Assembly: GCF_917563885.1 (NCBI RefSeq)
Contig: NZ_CAKJTG010000035.1
Span: forward strand, 1 to 32,957
DNA length: 32,957 nucleotides
Direction: 5' to 3'
DNA from: Pseudoneobacillus rhizosphaerae
Lineage (GTDB): Bacteria > Bacillota > Bacilli > Bacillales > Cytobacillaceae
Position numbers and translations under genes: made by a program. The notes below the pieces were generated by a model. It did not search any database. It saw only the letters and a program-made list of their open reading frames with translations, and was not told the origin of the DNA. Shown in pieces: positions 16,846-24,387 of this stretch; position 1 is the stretch's first letter, and every line of letters starts with the position of its first letter.

Positions 16846-17049
16846 ATGAATTTGTCAGTAATCCAACGAGCAAAAGAAGGAGATAAAGTCCTATTCTCAA
16901 GAAAGGACATATCGCTTATTGGGATTGTGAAAAAGGTAAACGAAGAACATGTCGAAGTAGAAATAAGCAATCCAGATGCTGCACGTATAATGGAAGAAAT
17001 ACCACTAACAAACGTCCCGCATGAACAATATAGAATCGTAGTTTTGTAG
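16846..17049 (+). CDS. DUF2187-family small protein (YkvS-like)
   Basis: This 67-residue protein starts at ATG 16846 behind AAAGGGAG. The upstream in-frame TTG at 16786 lacks a ribosome site. The core reads AKEGDKVLFSRKDISLIGIV, then VEVEISNP and HEQYRIVVL. This is the small beta-barrel pattern of DUF2187, also called YkvS: a hydrophobic 'GdkV.F..dgi...G.V' opening followed by a V-rich strand. The fold suggests an SH3-like nucleic acid or protein binder, but no function is established. It diverges from the TetR gene and has its own terminator. Confidence 0.75.
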   Translation: MNLSVIQRAKEGDKVLFSRKDISLIGIVKKVNEEHVEVEISNPDAARIMEEIPLTNVPHEQYRIVVL

Positions 17050-17063
17050 AAAAGCAATATAAA

Positions 17064-17102
17064 AAGAAGACCCCTCACAACGTCGAGAGGTCTTCTTCTT
17101 TT
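17064..17102 (+). terminator. Rho-independent terminator of the DUF2187 gene
   Basis: AAGAAGACC-CCTC pairs with GAGAGGTCTTCTT around ACAACGTC, followed by CTTTT. A REP-like hairpin begins directly after it. Confidence 0.88.
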
Positions 17103-17103
17103 G

Positions 17104-17147
17104 TGCGTTAAAGGAGTCGGGGACTGTCCCCCACTCCTTTAACGCGT
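17104..17147. repeat. REP-like hairpin repeat, copy 3
   Basis: GCGTTAAAGGAGT and ACTCCTTTAACGC are perfect 13-bp outer arms, followed inward by GGGGA and TCCCC around a tight loop. The order (terminator, then repeat) suggests insertion into a spacer rather than a role in termination. Confidence 0.8.
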
Positions 17148-17233
17148 TACATTATTACCCTCGTTTTGCATAATTCCCCTTTTGAATTTACAAAAATCGA
17201 CATTTTCAGCCTCAGATTAGGTATAAATACCCT

Positions 17234-17262
17234 TTTAATTGTTGGTAGGATTTTCATATAAT
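17234..17262 (+). promoter_or_regulatory. Probable promoter of the riboswitch transcript
   Basis: A consensus TATAAT (17257-17262) lies 17 bp after a weak TTTAAT (17234-17239). Transcription would start near 17269, about 14 bases before the aptamer. Confidence 0.55.
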
Positions 17263-17282
17263 CCTAGTGTAAATACATAAAT

Positions 17283-17373
17283 CGTACGAAAACGGCAAAG
17301 TCATTGAAAAATGATGACGCAAAGCTATAGGGGCTAAAGCAGAACATGCAAAGCCAGCCAGCTCCCGAATACG
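17283..17373 (+). ncRNA. Cyclic di-GMP-I (GEMM-I) riboswitch
   Basis: The aptamer shows the class-I features in order. ACGGCAAAG is followed by a stem with a GAAA tetraloop (TCATT-GAAA-AATGA). Next come the highly conserved GACGCAAAGC, a GGGGCTAAAG segment, and the closing AAGCCAGCCAGCTCCCGAAT. Outer bases CGTA (17283) and TACG (17370) can close P1. Known members bind cyclic di-GMP and switch downstream transcription or translation. No intrinsic terminator lies between aptamer and start codon. Instead CTCC in the aptamer's 3' strand (17362-17365) and CCCT (17376-17379) could pair with the Shine-Dalgarno GGAGGG (17400-17405). Translational control is therefore likely, by inference. Confidence 0.9.
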
Positions 17374-17411
17374 GACCCTACGGTTTATGAAAATCAATTG
17401 GAGGGATTTAT

Positions 17412-17576
17412 GTGATTAAGATTGGCTTAAAAATGAAGTACTCATGGCATTTACTAAGGTATCGTTATAACGAAATGTTGAAGAAGGATTGCCTTTCCTC
17501 AGAACTAAAAGTAAAACTACAGCAAAAAGCCGCTTTTCACGAACAGAAGGCTATATCACTTTTAGTACGAATGTAA
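17412..17576 (+). CDS. 54-residue protein under the c-di-GMP riboswitch
   Basis: Start GTG 17412 has GGAGGG six bases upstream; the frame ends at TAA 17574. The product is a small basic protein: MIKIGLKMKYSWHLLRYRYN, then EMLKKDCLSSELKVKLQQKA and a C-terminal HEQKAISLLVRM. It is mostly helical, with no signal peptide or membrane span. I do not recognise a named family. Its position as the only gene between the aptamer and a strong terminator makes it the direct target of the switch. A role in motility, matrix formation or sporulation would fit c-di-GMP biology, but nothing in the sequence decides this. Confidence 0.75.
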   Translation: MIKIGLKMKYSWHLLRYRYNEMLKKDCLSSELKVKLQQKAAFHEQKAISLLVRM

Positions 17577-17592
17577 GGCTGCACTTGTAGCT

Positions 17593-17628
17593 AAACTCTC
17601 CTTTCCAATTGGAAGGGGGAGTTTTTTT
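17593..17628 (+). terminator. Terminator of the riboswitch transcript
   Basis: AAACTCTCCTTTCC and GGAAGGGGGAGTTT pair around AATT, followed by TTTTTTT. This is a very strong intrinsic terminator. The arm resembles the one at 903-938. Confidence 0.92.
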
Positions 17629-17696
17629 ATTGTAGGAACATCGACATTTGTTCGTAAAAAACCGAATGCTCGTCCACCAAAGGTTATGTTTTTTCT

Positions 17697-17748
17697 TTAG
17701 TGCTTTAAAGGAGTGGGGGACAGTCCCCCACCCCTTTACTGCACTAAA
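17697..17748. repeat. REP-like hairpin repeat, copy 4
   Basis: TTTAGTGC and GCACTAAA are the outer arms. CTTTAAAGG/CCTTTACTG continues imperfectly, around a GGGGGACAGTCCCCC centre. It lies between the riboswitch unit and the aldo/keto reductase promoter. Confidence 0.8.
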
Positions 17749-17751
17749 ACA

Positions 17752-17781
17752 TTCGACCCTTTTATGTATTTGTAGTATAGT
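17752..17781 (+). promoter_or_regulatory. Possible promoter of the aldo/keto reductase gene
   Basis: TTCGAC, 18 bp and TATAGT (17776-17781) lie about 38 bp before the start codon. The -35 is weak. Confidence 0.4.
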
Positions 17782-17818
17782 TTGAATATTAAGGCTATTC
17801 CTAAAGGAGGATTATGAA

Positions 17819-18760
17819 ATGCAATATCGACGTTTAGGTGGTTCTGGTTTGAAGGTTAGTGAGATCAGTCTTGGAAGCTGGCTTACTTATGGTGGTTATG
17901 TCGAGGAACAAAATGCGGTATCGTCTATCGATTTAGCCTATGAAGCCGGCATTAATTTCTTTGATACGGCCAATGTGTACATTCGCGGTGAGGCAGAAAA
18001 GGTCGTTGGTAAGGCATTGAGCAAGTACTCAAGAAGCTCGTATGTATTGGCAACAAAGGTTTTTGGGAAAATGGGTGACGGACCAAATGATAATGGTTTA
18101 TCACGCAAACATATTATTGAGCAATGTGATGCAAGTCTTAAGCGACTTGGTATGGACTATATCGACCTGTATTATTGCCACCGATTCCATCAAGAAACAC
18201 CACTTGAAGAAACTTTACGTGCGTTAGATGATTTGGTGAGACAAGGAAAAGTTCTTTACTTAGGAGTTAGTGAGTGGACCGCTGAACAATTAACCGAGGC
18301 TGTACATATAGCCGATAAAAAGCTTCTAGATCGAATTGTCGTAAATCAACCTAATTACAGTATGCTCCATAGAAAGATTGAAAATGAAATCATCCCTGTC
18401 AGCGAAAAACATGGCATTGGCCAAGTTGTCTTCTCTCCATTGGCACAAGGGGTGTTAACTGGGAAGTACAAAAAAGGCGAACAAGCGCAAGAAGGAACAC
18501 GAGCAGCACAGAAAAATATGAGTATCTCTCAACTGACAGATGAAAATCTTGATAGAGTAGAGCAGCTTAAATTAGTAGCAGCTGAAGAAAATCTGACGCT
18601 GAGCCAACTTGCACTTGCTTGGATTTTGCGCCAGTCTAATGTATCCAGTGCCATAGTGGGGGCAAGTCGCCCAGAGCAGCTTGCTGAAACCATTCAAGCA
18701 TCTGGCGTGAAACTGTCTACCGATGCATTGGAGAAAATTGAGGAAGTATTAAACTCGTAG
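17819..18760 (+). CDS. Aldo/keto reductase, potassium-channel beta-subunit type
   Basis: This 313-residue NADPH-dependent reductase has the (beta/alpha)8 AKR fold. The catalytic tetrad is complete: D49 and Y54 (FFDTANVY), K80 (ATKVFG) and H121 (YYCHRFH). Later features are VNQPNYSMLHRK, FSPLAQGVLTGKY and the cofactor-binding SSAIVGASRPEQL. The opening MQYRRLGGSGLKVSEISLGS and the WT-rich VSEWTAEQL place it in the Kv-beta/YghZ branch, which reduces aldehydes such as methylglyoxal. The actual substrate is unknown. The ribosome site is AAAGGAGG, 10 bases before ATG 17819. It is a single-gene unit. Confidence 0.87.
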   Translation: MQYRRLGGSGLKVSEISLGSWLTYGGYVEEQNAVSSIDLAYEAGINFFDTANVYIRGEAEKVVGKALSKYSRSSYVLATKVFGKMGDGPNDNGLSRKHIIEQCDASLKRLGMDYIDLYYCHRFHQETPLEETLRALDDLVRQGKVLYLGVSEWTAEQLTEAVHIADKKLLDRIVVNQPNYSMLHRKIENEIIPVSEKHGIGQVVFSPLAQGVLTGKYKKGEQAQEGTRAAQKNMSISQLTDENLDRVEQLKLVAAEENLTLSQLALAWILRQSNVSSAIVGASRPEQLAETIQASGVKLSTDALEKIEEVLNS

Positions 18761-18766
18761 TCTTGT

Positions 18767-18799
18767 AGAGTACCTTTGGATCACTAAAGGTACTCTTTT
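18767..18799 (+). terminator. Terminator of the aldo/keto reductase gene
   Basis: AGAGTACCTTT pairs exactly with AAAGGTACTCT around an 8-base loop, followed by TTTT. Confidence 0.9.
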
Positions 18800-18889
18800 C
18801 ATTTTCCAATAAAGGCACAATCCTTCTACCTTATGCACCCTATGCTATTTTTTCCATAATCCTTAAATCCCGTCATGCACTAACGTTGC

Positions 18890-20029
18890 CTACAGCCTAG
18901 CATCACCCCAAAAGTTAACCACAAAATGCTCAGAAGGATCATACGCAGCACATTGAAAACCTTGTGCATAAATATAATCAATAATTTCAGGCAATGCCTC
19001 CACTGTCCCCTTGTTTATATGAAACAGGATCACAATCGACTTATTTCCATTCCTCTCCTGCTGAAATCCCGCCTTCATATTGGTATAAATTTGTTGTGGG
19101 TTGGACTGATTTTCCCAATCTAATGTATCAATATCCCAGTCCCACATCTTGAATTGATAACGAGCTAATTCATCGCGAAAGCTTTTCACCATGTACGGCT
19201 TACTTCCATAAGGGACTCTTGTTAGCATCGATTTGACTCCCGTAAGGTCGTACAACGTTTTCCTCGTTTTTAACATTTCAGTTGCGACTGCATACGGTTT
19301 TCCACCGTACAATTGTTGTTTATTGTGAGAAACACTGTGTAACGCTGGATAGTGTCCTTCTGCAACAAGTCGTCTCACATCATTTGGATAGCTTCGCATT
19401 TGTGGCTCTATCATGAAAAAGGTAGCTTTTGCTTTTTTATTTTTTAAAATATCAAGAATATCCTTTATCCCTGGATTTGGGCCATCATCAAAGGTTAAAT
19501 ACACCTTCGGACGCTGATCTTGATTGGCCTTTTGATAGAATGAGATAATTTTCGATTCATTCATTTCTAAAAAAAGTTGTCGCTCGGTAATCGTTTCTGT
19601 ATTCACTAATCGAACGATGGGTCCCTCTGAAAGATAATGAACCTGAAAACCAAAATACTCACTTAAACTTCTAATTGGTGCATATGTACGTCCATCTTGA
19701 ACAAACAGCTTTATTTTCATTTTTTGACCATTACTAAAATGAATTTCGTTTTGACTCGTATACAAGATCAGTGATTTCCCCTTGGATTTAAGTGAAATAA
19801 CCCCAGGTTTGATAACAGATAAAGTCGCCGGAATGAAATCGCTAAAAAAGCGAACCGGTACATAGGTCGTTTGGTCCTGCACAACAGGTATGGCATCAGG
19901 GAAATGAATGATCTGATCATTAATAGCAACTGGAATATACTTGACAGCCGAAACGGCACTAACTTCTTGACTATCAATTACCAAAAATATTACTAGCAGA
20001 AAAAAATAAACCAAAGCGTTTTTCATCAT
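18890..20029 (-). CDS. Secreted polysaccharide deacetylase with stalk-type N-terminal domain
   Basis: This 379-residue exported protein starts at ATG 20029 behind AAGGGGAG. The longer frame from 20083 has no ribosome site. After a signal peptide (1-27) comes a copper-amine-oxidase-N-like domain (about 32-143) with the repeated PVVQDQTTYVPVRFF and FVQDGRTYAPIRSLSEYFG pattern, usually a wall-associated module. The NodB deacetylase domain (about 174-379) has all five motifs: TFDDGP (D181, D182), HSVSH (H231, H235), RVPYG (R271), MWDWDIDTLDW and VILFHI. It should remove N-acetyl groups from peptidoglycan or a similar glycan in a zinc-dependent way. It is a single gene. Confidence 0.88.
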   Translation of the reverse strand: MMKNALVYFFLLVIFLVIDSQEVSAVSAVKYIPVAINDQIIHFPDAIPVVQDQTTYVPVRFFSDFIPATLSVIKPGVISLKSKGKSLILYTSQNEIHFSNGQKMKIKLFVQDGRTYAPIRSLSEYFGFQVHYLSEGPIVRLVNTETITERQLFLEMNESKIISFYQKANQDQRPKVYLTFDDGPNPGIKDILDILKNKKAKATFFMIEPQMRSYPNDVRRLVAEGHYPALHSVSHNKQQLYGGKPYAVATEMLKTRKTLYDLTGVKSMLTRVPYGSKPYMVKSFRDELARYQFKMWDWDIDTLDWENQSNPQQIYTNMKAGFQQERNGNKSIVILFHINKGTVEALPEIIDYIYAQGFQCAAYDPSEHFVVNFWGDARL

Positions 20030-20148
20030 TCGTTCTCCCCTTCCAAAACTCTTTCTACTATTTCTATTAAGAGAGGAAAACAATTATGATGAAAATTACT
20101 AGATTTGTGGAGGTTCTTAATTTGGCTAAAATTTTCGTGCGAATTGGG

Positions 20149-20252
20149 CTAGGCGATTAAACTGAGGATTTAGGCGATTATATCGGGTTTTAGGCGATTA
20201 AACTACCATTTTACGCGATTAAATCGGAGTTTTAGGCGATTAACGCTAGCAA
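20149..20252 (+). repeat. 21-bp repeat array B (TTAGGCGATTAAA family)
   Basis: Five cores start at 20150, 20171, 20191, 20212 and 20233 (steps 21, 20, 21, 21). The fourth is TACGCGATTAA. The end is CTAGCAA (20246-20252), shared with arrays C and D. The array lies between the deacetylase and EamA genes, upstream of the first and downstream of the second. Confidence 0.85.
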
Positions 20253-20257
20253 TAATA

Positions 20258-20287
20258 GAAAAATCCCCACCTAATCAAGATGAGGAT
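20258..20287 (-). terminator. Terminator of the EamA transporter gene
   Basis: On the minus strand ATCCTCATC pairs with GGTGGGGAT (two G-T wobbles), followed by TTTTTCT. It lies just inside array B. Confidence 0.75.
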
Positions 20288-20295
20288 CTATACTA

Positions 20296-21207
20296 CTATA
20301 CGCTTTTACTTTGTTCAACAACGATTGTTTGCTTCGCTGGCATATTCGCAATAAATACGCCAAGTAACACTAGTACTCCACCAATGATTTGATTAAGTAA
20401 GATGGGGTCACCCAAAATAAAGTGTGAGGCGAGAATCGCTGCAAACGGCTGGATATTCATAAACATCGACGCTGTCCCAGCCCCAACCTCTGCCACTCCT
20501 TTATTCCACCAAAAACCTGCAATCCCTTGGGCAACGATACCAGCAGCAATCAATAACAGCCACATAATAAGAGAATCACTAATGATCGTGCCGGAGACGA
20601 GTTTTTCGACACCTGCGGCTGGGATCATCAGTACGCTACCTAACACAGTAGCGTAAATCGTAATCACATACGCATTCATCGTTTTTGCTAATCTTCGAAT
20701 ATATAATAGACTAATAGATAAACAGAGCATCGCAACGACTATATTCAAATCCCCAAATGAAACGCCAAACGAGCCGTTAGCAACTCCGATAATTGAAAAA
20801 ACACCAACTAAACTGATAGCAGCACCTGTTGATTTTTTAACCGTAAGCCTTTCTTTATAAAAAATTCGTTCCAATAAAATGGTTGCAATGGGTGTCATCG
20901 CAATAATTAGGGACGCATTGGCGGGTGTCGTATGATGGAGGCCAGTAAAATAGAAGGTTTGGTTAATTAGTGTTCCAAAGATTCCTGCGCCAACAAGAAG
21001 CTTCCACTCCGATAACGTCGGCTTTCTCATCCCTTTATGAATGATTGCCACACTGATTAGAAAAAGGGAGGTAAAACAAATCCGAACCGTTGATAAAAAG
21101 ACAGGGGAGAATCCTTCTAACAAATAAGCACTAACGGGATAGTTAAATCCCCATAATACCGATACTAAAAACAAGCTGATTAATGCTTTATTAGGACGAG
21201 CAAACAT
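20296..21207 (-). CDS. EamA/DMT-family transporter
   Basis: This 303-residue protein has ten membrane segments arranged as two EamA repeats of five. The start is ATG 21207 (MFARPNKALIS) with AGGCGGTGG upstream. The longer frame from TTG 21246 has no ribosome site. Typical marks are LFLVSVLWGFNYPVSAYLLE, TGLHHTTPANASLIIAMTPI (split) and the second-repeat AEVGAGTASMFMNIQPFAAI. Members export amino acids or other metabolites and take up some, so direction and substrate are open. It is monocistronic, with a candidate operator upstream. Confidence 0.87.
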   Translation of the reverse strand: MFARPNKALISLFLVSVLWGFNYPVSAYLLEGFSPVFLSTVRICFTSLFLISVAIIHKGMRKPTLSEWKLLVGAGIFGTLINQTFYFTGLHHTTPANASLIIAMTPIATILLERIFYKERLTVKKSTGAAISLVGVFSIIGVANGSFGVSFGDLNIVVAMLCLSISLLYIRRLAKTMNAYVITIYATVLGSVLMIPAAGVEKLVSGTIISDSLIMWLLLIAAGIVAQGIAGFWWNKGVAEVGAGTASMFMNIQPFAAILASHFILGDPILLNQIIGGVLVLLGVFIANMPAKQTIVVEQSKSV

Positions 21208-21262
21208 GATGAAAACCACCGCCTTTCTATGATGCCTTGATGACAACTTTAAAACAGTACTT

Positions 21263-21293
21263 ATTATATCACGGTATTTCGTATTGCGAAATA
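21263..21293 (-). promoter_or_regulatory. Promoter and inverted-repeat operator of the EamA gene
   Basis: On the minus strand TATAAT (21263-21268) has only a poor -35 (TTTCGC). The inverted repeat TATTTCG-TATTG-CGAAATA (21275-21293) covers the -35 region, as expected for a MarR- or GntR-type site. The rest of the gap up to 21568 shows no other recognisable signal. Confidence 0.5.
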
Positions 21294-21568
21294 TAAAAAT
21301 AAAACGCGAAACAAACGTTTGATTAAATTTGGAATACCGCTGGGTTCATACTCTCTAATCCACACAATGGAAAAGATACCACCTTCCTCTGTGCTATGTA
21401 TATAAATAAAAATTTCTAGGTAATTCAACCTATTTATAAGGAAAATAATAATAAATATCCACTTTCCAAAGTTTTATCATATATATTTAAGGTGTATGTT
21501 TATGTTTATATGAGGAAGGGGTTTCATGATGAAAATGGGTCAGAGTATCTTCTAGGAGGACAATGAGG

Positions 21569-22780
21569 ATGGACGAACAATTAAATCATGCACCTTGTGG
21601 ATATCTAACAATGTCAGAACAAGGCAATATTTTATCAATCAATCAAACTTTACTGAAGGCGCTTGATCATAATGTCGACCAACTGATTGGGCAAAATTTT
21701 AATTTAATCCTATCTGTTCCCGCCCGAATATTTTACCAACTGTATTTTTTTCCGCTCATGCATGCAAAAGGGCTTGTCGAGGAAATGTATATTACATTAG
21801 AGGCTAAAAATGGAGAGGAAATACCCTTTCTCATTAACGCTGTCAAAACAAATCGCAATAATAGGACTCTGTTCGAGTGCGCTTTAATACCTATACCCCA
21901 AAGAAGTGAATATGAAAACGAACTTCTTATGGCAAAAAAAGACGCAGAATCTGCCCTACTCGCGATGAATAAAGTGAATGAGGAGTTAAAAATTGCCCTT
22001 AAAAGGTTAAAAATGAAGCGAGATCTACTCCTTCAACTAAACGAACAAAATCAAAAATTCAAAATCGAAACGGAAAACGAATTAGAGCTAGCTAGAAAAA
22101 TTCAAGAAACGCTTCTTTCTGACCCGATTTCAAATGAACACCTTGAGATTGAGGCGTATTATAAGGCATGTAAAAATCTGTCTGGGGATATATACGGGTT
22201 TTACCAAATTGACCAGCACCAATATGGAATTATCCTACTTGATGTGATGGGGCATGGCCTTTCTTCTGCATTAATAACGATGTCACTTCATTCCCTATTC
22301 CATCGATTAATTTCTAGAGGGGTGCATGCGAATATTATCATGAAGGAACTAGATAATCATCTTCATACTTTATTTTTGCAAAATGAGGAAGCCCACCATT
22401 ACTGTACTGCTATCTATCTATTAGTTAATACCCAAAAGCATGAAATTGAATATATCAATGCAGGTCATCCGCCTGCCTTATGGCAAGATTGTAACGGGGA
22501 GCAAATGGAACTCTTCGCAACGGCCCCTCCACTTGGAACCTTTGAAGGAATCCAATATAAAACAAAAACCTTTACATACACCAAAGGAGGAAGACTTCTT
22601 CTTTATACAGATGGTGTGGCAGACCCCCTAGGGTCCAACCATTTATATTCCTTATTAGCAGAAAATCCGTCGGCAGATTTATACAATATTAAAGAGAGAA
22701 TCATAGAGTCACTCCTTCATGAAGAGAACATTTATCATAAAAATGATGATCAGTGCTTTATTTTGGTGAATTTGAAGTGA
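21569..22780 (+). CDS. PAS-domain SpoIIE/RsbU-type protein phosphatase
   Basis: This is a 403-residue cytoplasmic PP2C-like serine phosphatase. Of two in-frame ATGs, 21569 lies 9 bases after AGGAGG; 21563 would be only 3 bases away. Residues 1-115 form a PAS sensor domain (NHAPCGYLTMSEQGNILSIN). A coiled coil (about 117-180) follows, ending in NELELARKIQETLLS. The SpoIIE domain has its metal-binding acids in NLSGDIYGFYQID, LLDVMGHGLSSALITMS and YTDGVADPLG. Such proteins dephosphorylate an anti-anti-sigma factor of the RsbV/SpoIIAA type and so set general stress or sporulation sigma activity. No rsbV/W partner is nearby, so the target is encoded elsewhere. Confidence 0.88.
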   Translation: MDEQLNHAPCGYLTMSEQGNILSINQTLLKALDHNVDQLIGQNFNLILSVPARIFYQLYFFPLMHAKGLVEEMYITLEAKNGEEIPFLINAVKTNRNNRTLFECALIPIPQRSEYENELLMAKKDAESALLAMNKVNEELKIALKRLKMKRDLLLQLNEQNQKFKIETENELELARKIQETLLSDPISNEHLEIEAYYKACKNLSGDIYGFYQIDQHQYGIILLDVMGHGLSSALITMSLHSLFHRLISRGVHANIIMKELDNHLHTLFLQNEEAHHYCTAIYLLVNTQKHEIEYINAGHPPALWQDCNGEQMELFATAPPLGTFEGIQYKTKTFTYTKGGRLLLYTDGVADPLGSNHLYSLLAENPSADLYNIKERIIESLLHEENIYHKNDDQCFILVNLK

Positions 22781-22844
22781 ATTATTTTACGAGGTAATGA
22801 ACTGGTTCTTAAGATTTAGAGAAGCAAAAGAAGCTTTTATTTAA

Positions 22845-22964
22845 AATCCCCCCGATGATAACGGGATTAGGTTGACCGATGGATTCATGTTAGGACCAGG
22901 CGATTCCGTTAGTGCAAGGGTTGTTGCATATCCGATTGCCAGATATTTAATGTGTTGTGAGTGA
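22845..22964 (+). pseudogene. Unrecognised gene remnant before a terminator
   Basis: A short open stretch encodes RLTDGFMLGPGDSVSARVV, then AYPIARYLMCCE, and ends at TGA 22962. It has no ribosome site, is closed upstream by TAA 22842, and ends 1-2 bases before a strong terminator. The residue pattern looks protein-like, but I cannot name the family. It may be the 3' end of a deleted gene, or chance. Confidence 0.35.
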
Positions 22965-23004
22965 AAAGAAGCTAGCCTGTTATCGAAAAGCTAGCTTCTT
23001 TTTT
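22964..23004 (+). terminator. Strong Rho-independent terminator
   Basis: AAAAGAAGCTAGC pairs with GCTAGCTTCTTTT around a 13-base loop and is followed by further T residues. It is 184 bp downstream of the SpoIIE-type gene and could serve it. Confidence 0.88.
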
Positions 23005-23021
23005 GTAGACGTGGTTCTGCT

Positions 23022-23114
23022 GACATTGTCTTAGGCGATGAAATGGCAGGTTTAGACGATGAAATCGGGGTATTAGGCGATTAAATCGCTAGTTTAGGCG
23101 ATTAAACCTAGCAA
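23022..23114 (+). repeat. 21-bp repeat array C (TTAGGCGATTAAA family)
   Basis: Four cores start at 23032, 23053, 23074 and 23095, exactly 21 bp apart. The head GACATTGTCTTAGGCGAT matches array A. The tail CTAG...CTAGCAA matches array D. It lies 18 bp downstream of the NERD gene stop codon. Confidence 0.88.
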
Positions 23115-23131
23115 CCTGCTATATTTCCTTT

Positions 23132-24088
23132 TTATTTATAGTATTCTCGGGACTTTTTGCCCCCACTTGATTGAAAACCCATCTTAATTAGTAGTTTGGA
23201 GGCAATATTCATTGAAGGAAGTAGAAGAAAATCGCGGAATGCCTTGTTTGTAATCGTATTATTCACTAAAAGTAGGAAATCATCTACTGCTTTAAGATGG
23301 GCATCTTTTGATTCAGTCTCACAAGTAGTACAAAGCCATTTACCTCTTTTATATATCATTGGCATGACACTGCAATTTGGACATTGAACACCTGGGATGA
23401 TTTCAGCCTGTTCGATCTTATACTTTTTTAACACATCAATCTTTTTAGGTTGATGATTTTTTATTAATTGCTTGGCTATCTTTCTAAGTTCTTTATATGA
23501 AAAGAGTTCTTTTTGATATAGATCAGTAAGCTGCTCTATTCGGAATAGAACTTTTTTAACTGGGATGACTTTTTTCGATAGGATTTCATTACCAGAGGTT
23601 GATTTAACAACGGCGGATGAGTTACTCATGACAACTAGGGTTTCGATGGGAAAAAGGGGTATTTTTTGGTCTTTAAACCAGTTGATTAGGTTTCGTCTTT
23701 GATTTTGGCTCTGCAAGATCGGGTCATCAAATGCTTCCTCTTTGCTATCACTAGTCCGAATCAGTTGGTTAAAGGAGGTATCAAAAAGTAGGTTTCCTGC
23801 AATATTCTTTGACTCTAAGATTAGGACGAAAAATGGGGTTAGGATAAGGGTATCAATTTGAAAAAGTACACCTCTTACATTCAAAGACAAATCACGCAAA
23901 ATATAAAATGGAAAATTGGGAACACCGTCTAAAAATTCATCCAACCTCTTCTCTCCCCAATATCCTGCCATTCTTTTGTTATAGTCCCCTTGAAGTATGG
24001 GTAGTTTTGGGTGATTTTTTGGCAACCGCCTTAGCAATGCATCTAGTACTAAAAGTATAATCGGATAACTTCTGCCTTTCAGTAACAA
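23132..24088 (-). CDS. NERD-domain protein with C-terminal zinc ribbon
   Basis: This 318-residue protein starts at TTG 24088 with AAAGGAG 8 bases upstream. Residues about 40-155 form a NERD (nuclease-related) domain. It shows GYWGEKRLDEFL (E46), QIDTLILTP (D79), and LESKN (E92, K94), an E-x-K arrangement like the PD-(D/E)xK nucleases, then DDPILQSQNQRRNL. Residues 236-256 are a zinc ribbon (CPNC and CTTC). NERD proteins are presumed nucleic acid enzymes, but their biology is poorly known. The gene lies between arrays C and D, and a partial damaged copy of its 3' end follows array D. A fragment of a related gene lies at 31.3-31.6 kb. No partner helicase is present. Confidence 0.85.
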   Translation of the reverse strand: MLLKGRSYPIILLVLDALLRRLPKNHPKLPILQGDYNKRMAGYWGEKRLDEFLDGVPNFPFYILRDLSLNVRGVLFQIDTLILTPFFVLILESKNIAGNLLFDTSFNQLIRTSDSKEEAFDDPILQSQNQRRNLINWFKDQKIPLFPIETLVVMSNSSAVVKSTSGNEILSKKVIPVKKVLFRIEQLTDLYQKELFSYKELRKIAKQLIKNHQPKKIDVLKKYKIEQAEIIPGVQCPNCSVMPMIYKRGKWLCTTCETESKDAHLKAVDDFLLLVNNTITNKAFRDFLLLPSMNIASKLLIKMGFQSSGGKKSREYYK

Positions 24089-24215
24089 AACAACAACTCC
24101 TTTCTATTTTAATCATGCATCTAACGAATTCCCCATTTTAATAAAATATTCCTGCTATACAATCGTGTCGATTTCATGAACAAACAATCAGTATGGAAGG
24201 AGGTTGACGATTCTA

Positions 24216-24266
24216 TTGGTTCCTCTAAAAGAAGTTATCTGCCTTTATTTTTTGAGATTAGGTTGT
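24216..24266 (+). pseudogene. Possible 5' remnant of a chromate-transporter-like gene
   Basis: GGAAGGAGG at 24195 precedes a short frame reading LLVPLKEVICLYFLRLGCLA. It resembles the first helix of ChrA-type transporters, where GFGGP would come next. Here the frame runs straight into array D instead. The likely start is TTG 24216. The match is short, so the call is tentative. Confidence 0.35.
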
Positions 24267-24369
24267 TTGGCGAATAAATGGCTTTTTTTGCGATTAAGAC
24301 ACTCGTTTAGGCGATTAAACAGTTCTTTTTGGCGATTAAACCACTAGTTTAGGCGATGAAATCTAGCAA
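24262..24369 (+). repeat. 21-bp repeat array D (TTAGGCGATTAAA family)
   Basis: Five cores start at 24267, 24287, 24308, 24329 and 24350 (steps 20, 21, 21, 21). Variants include TTGGCGAATAAA and TTTGCGATTAA. The tail CTAG...TCTAGCAA equals that of array C. It lies beside the damaged NERD 3' copy exactly as array C lies beside the intact gene. Confidence 0.85.
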
Positions 24370-24387
24370 GCTGCTACATTTACCCTT

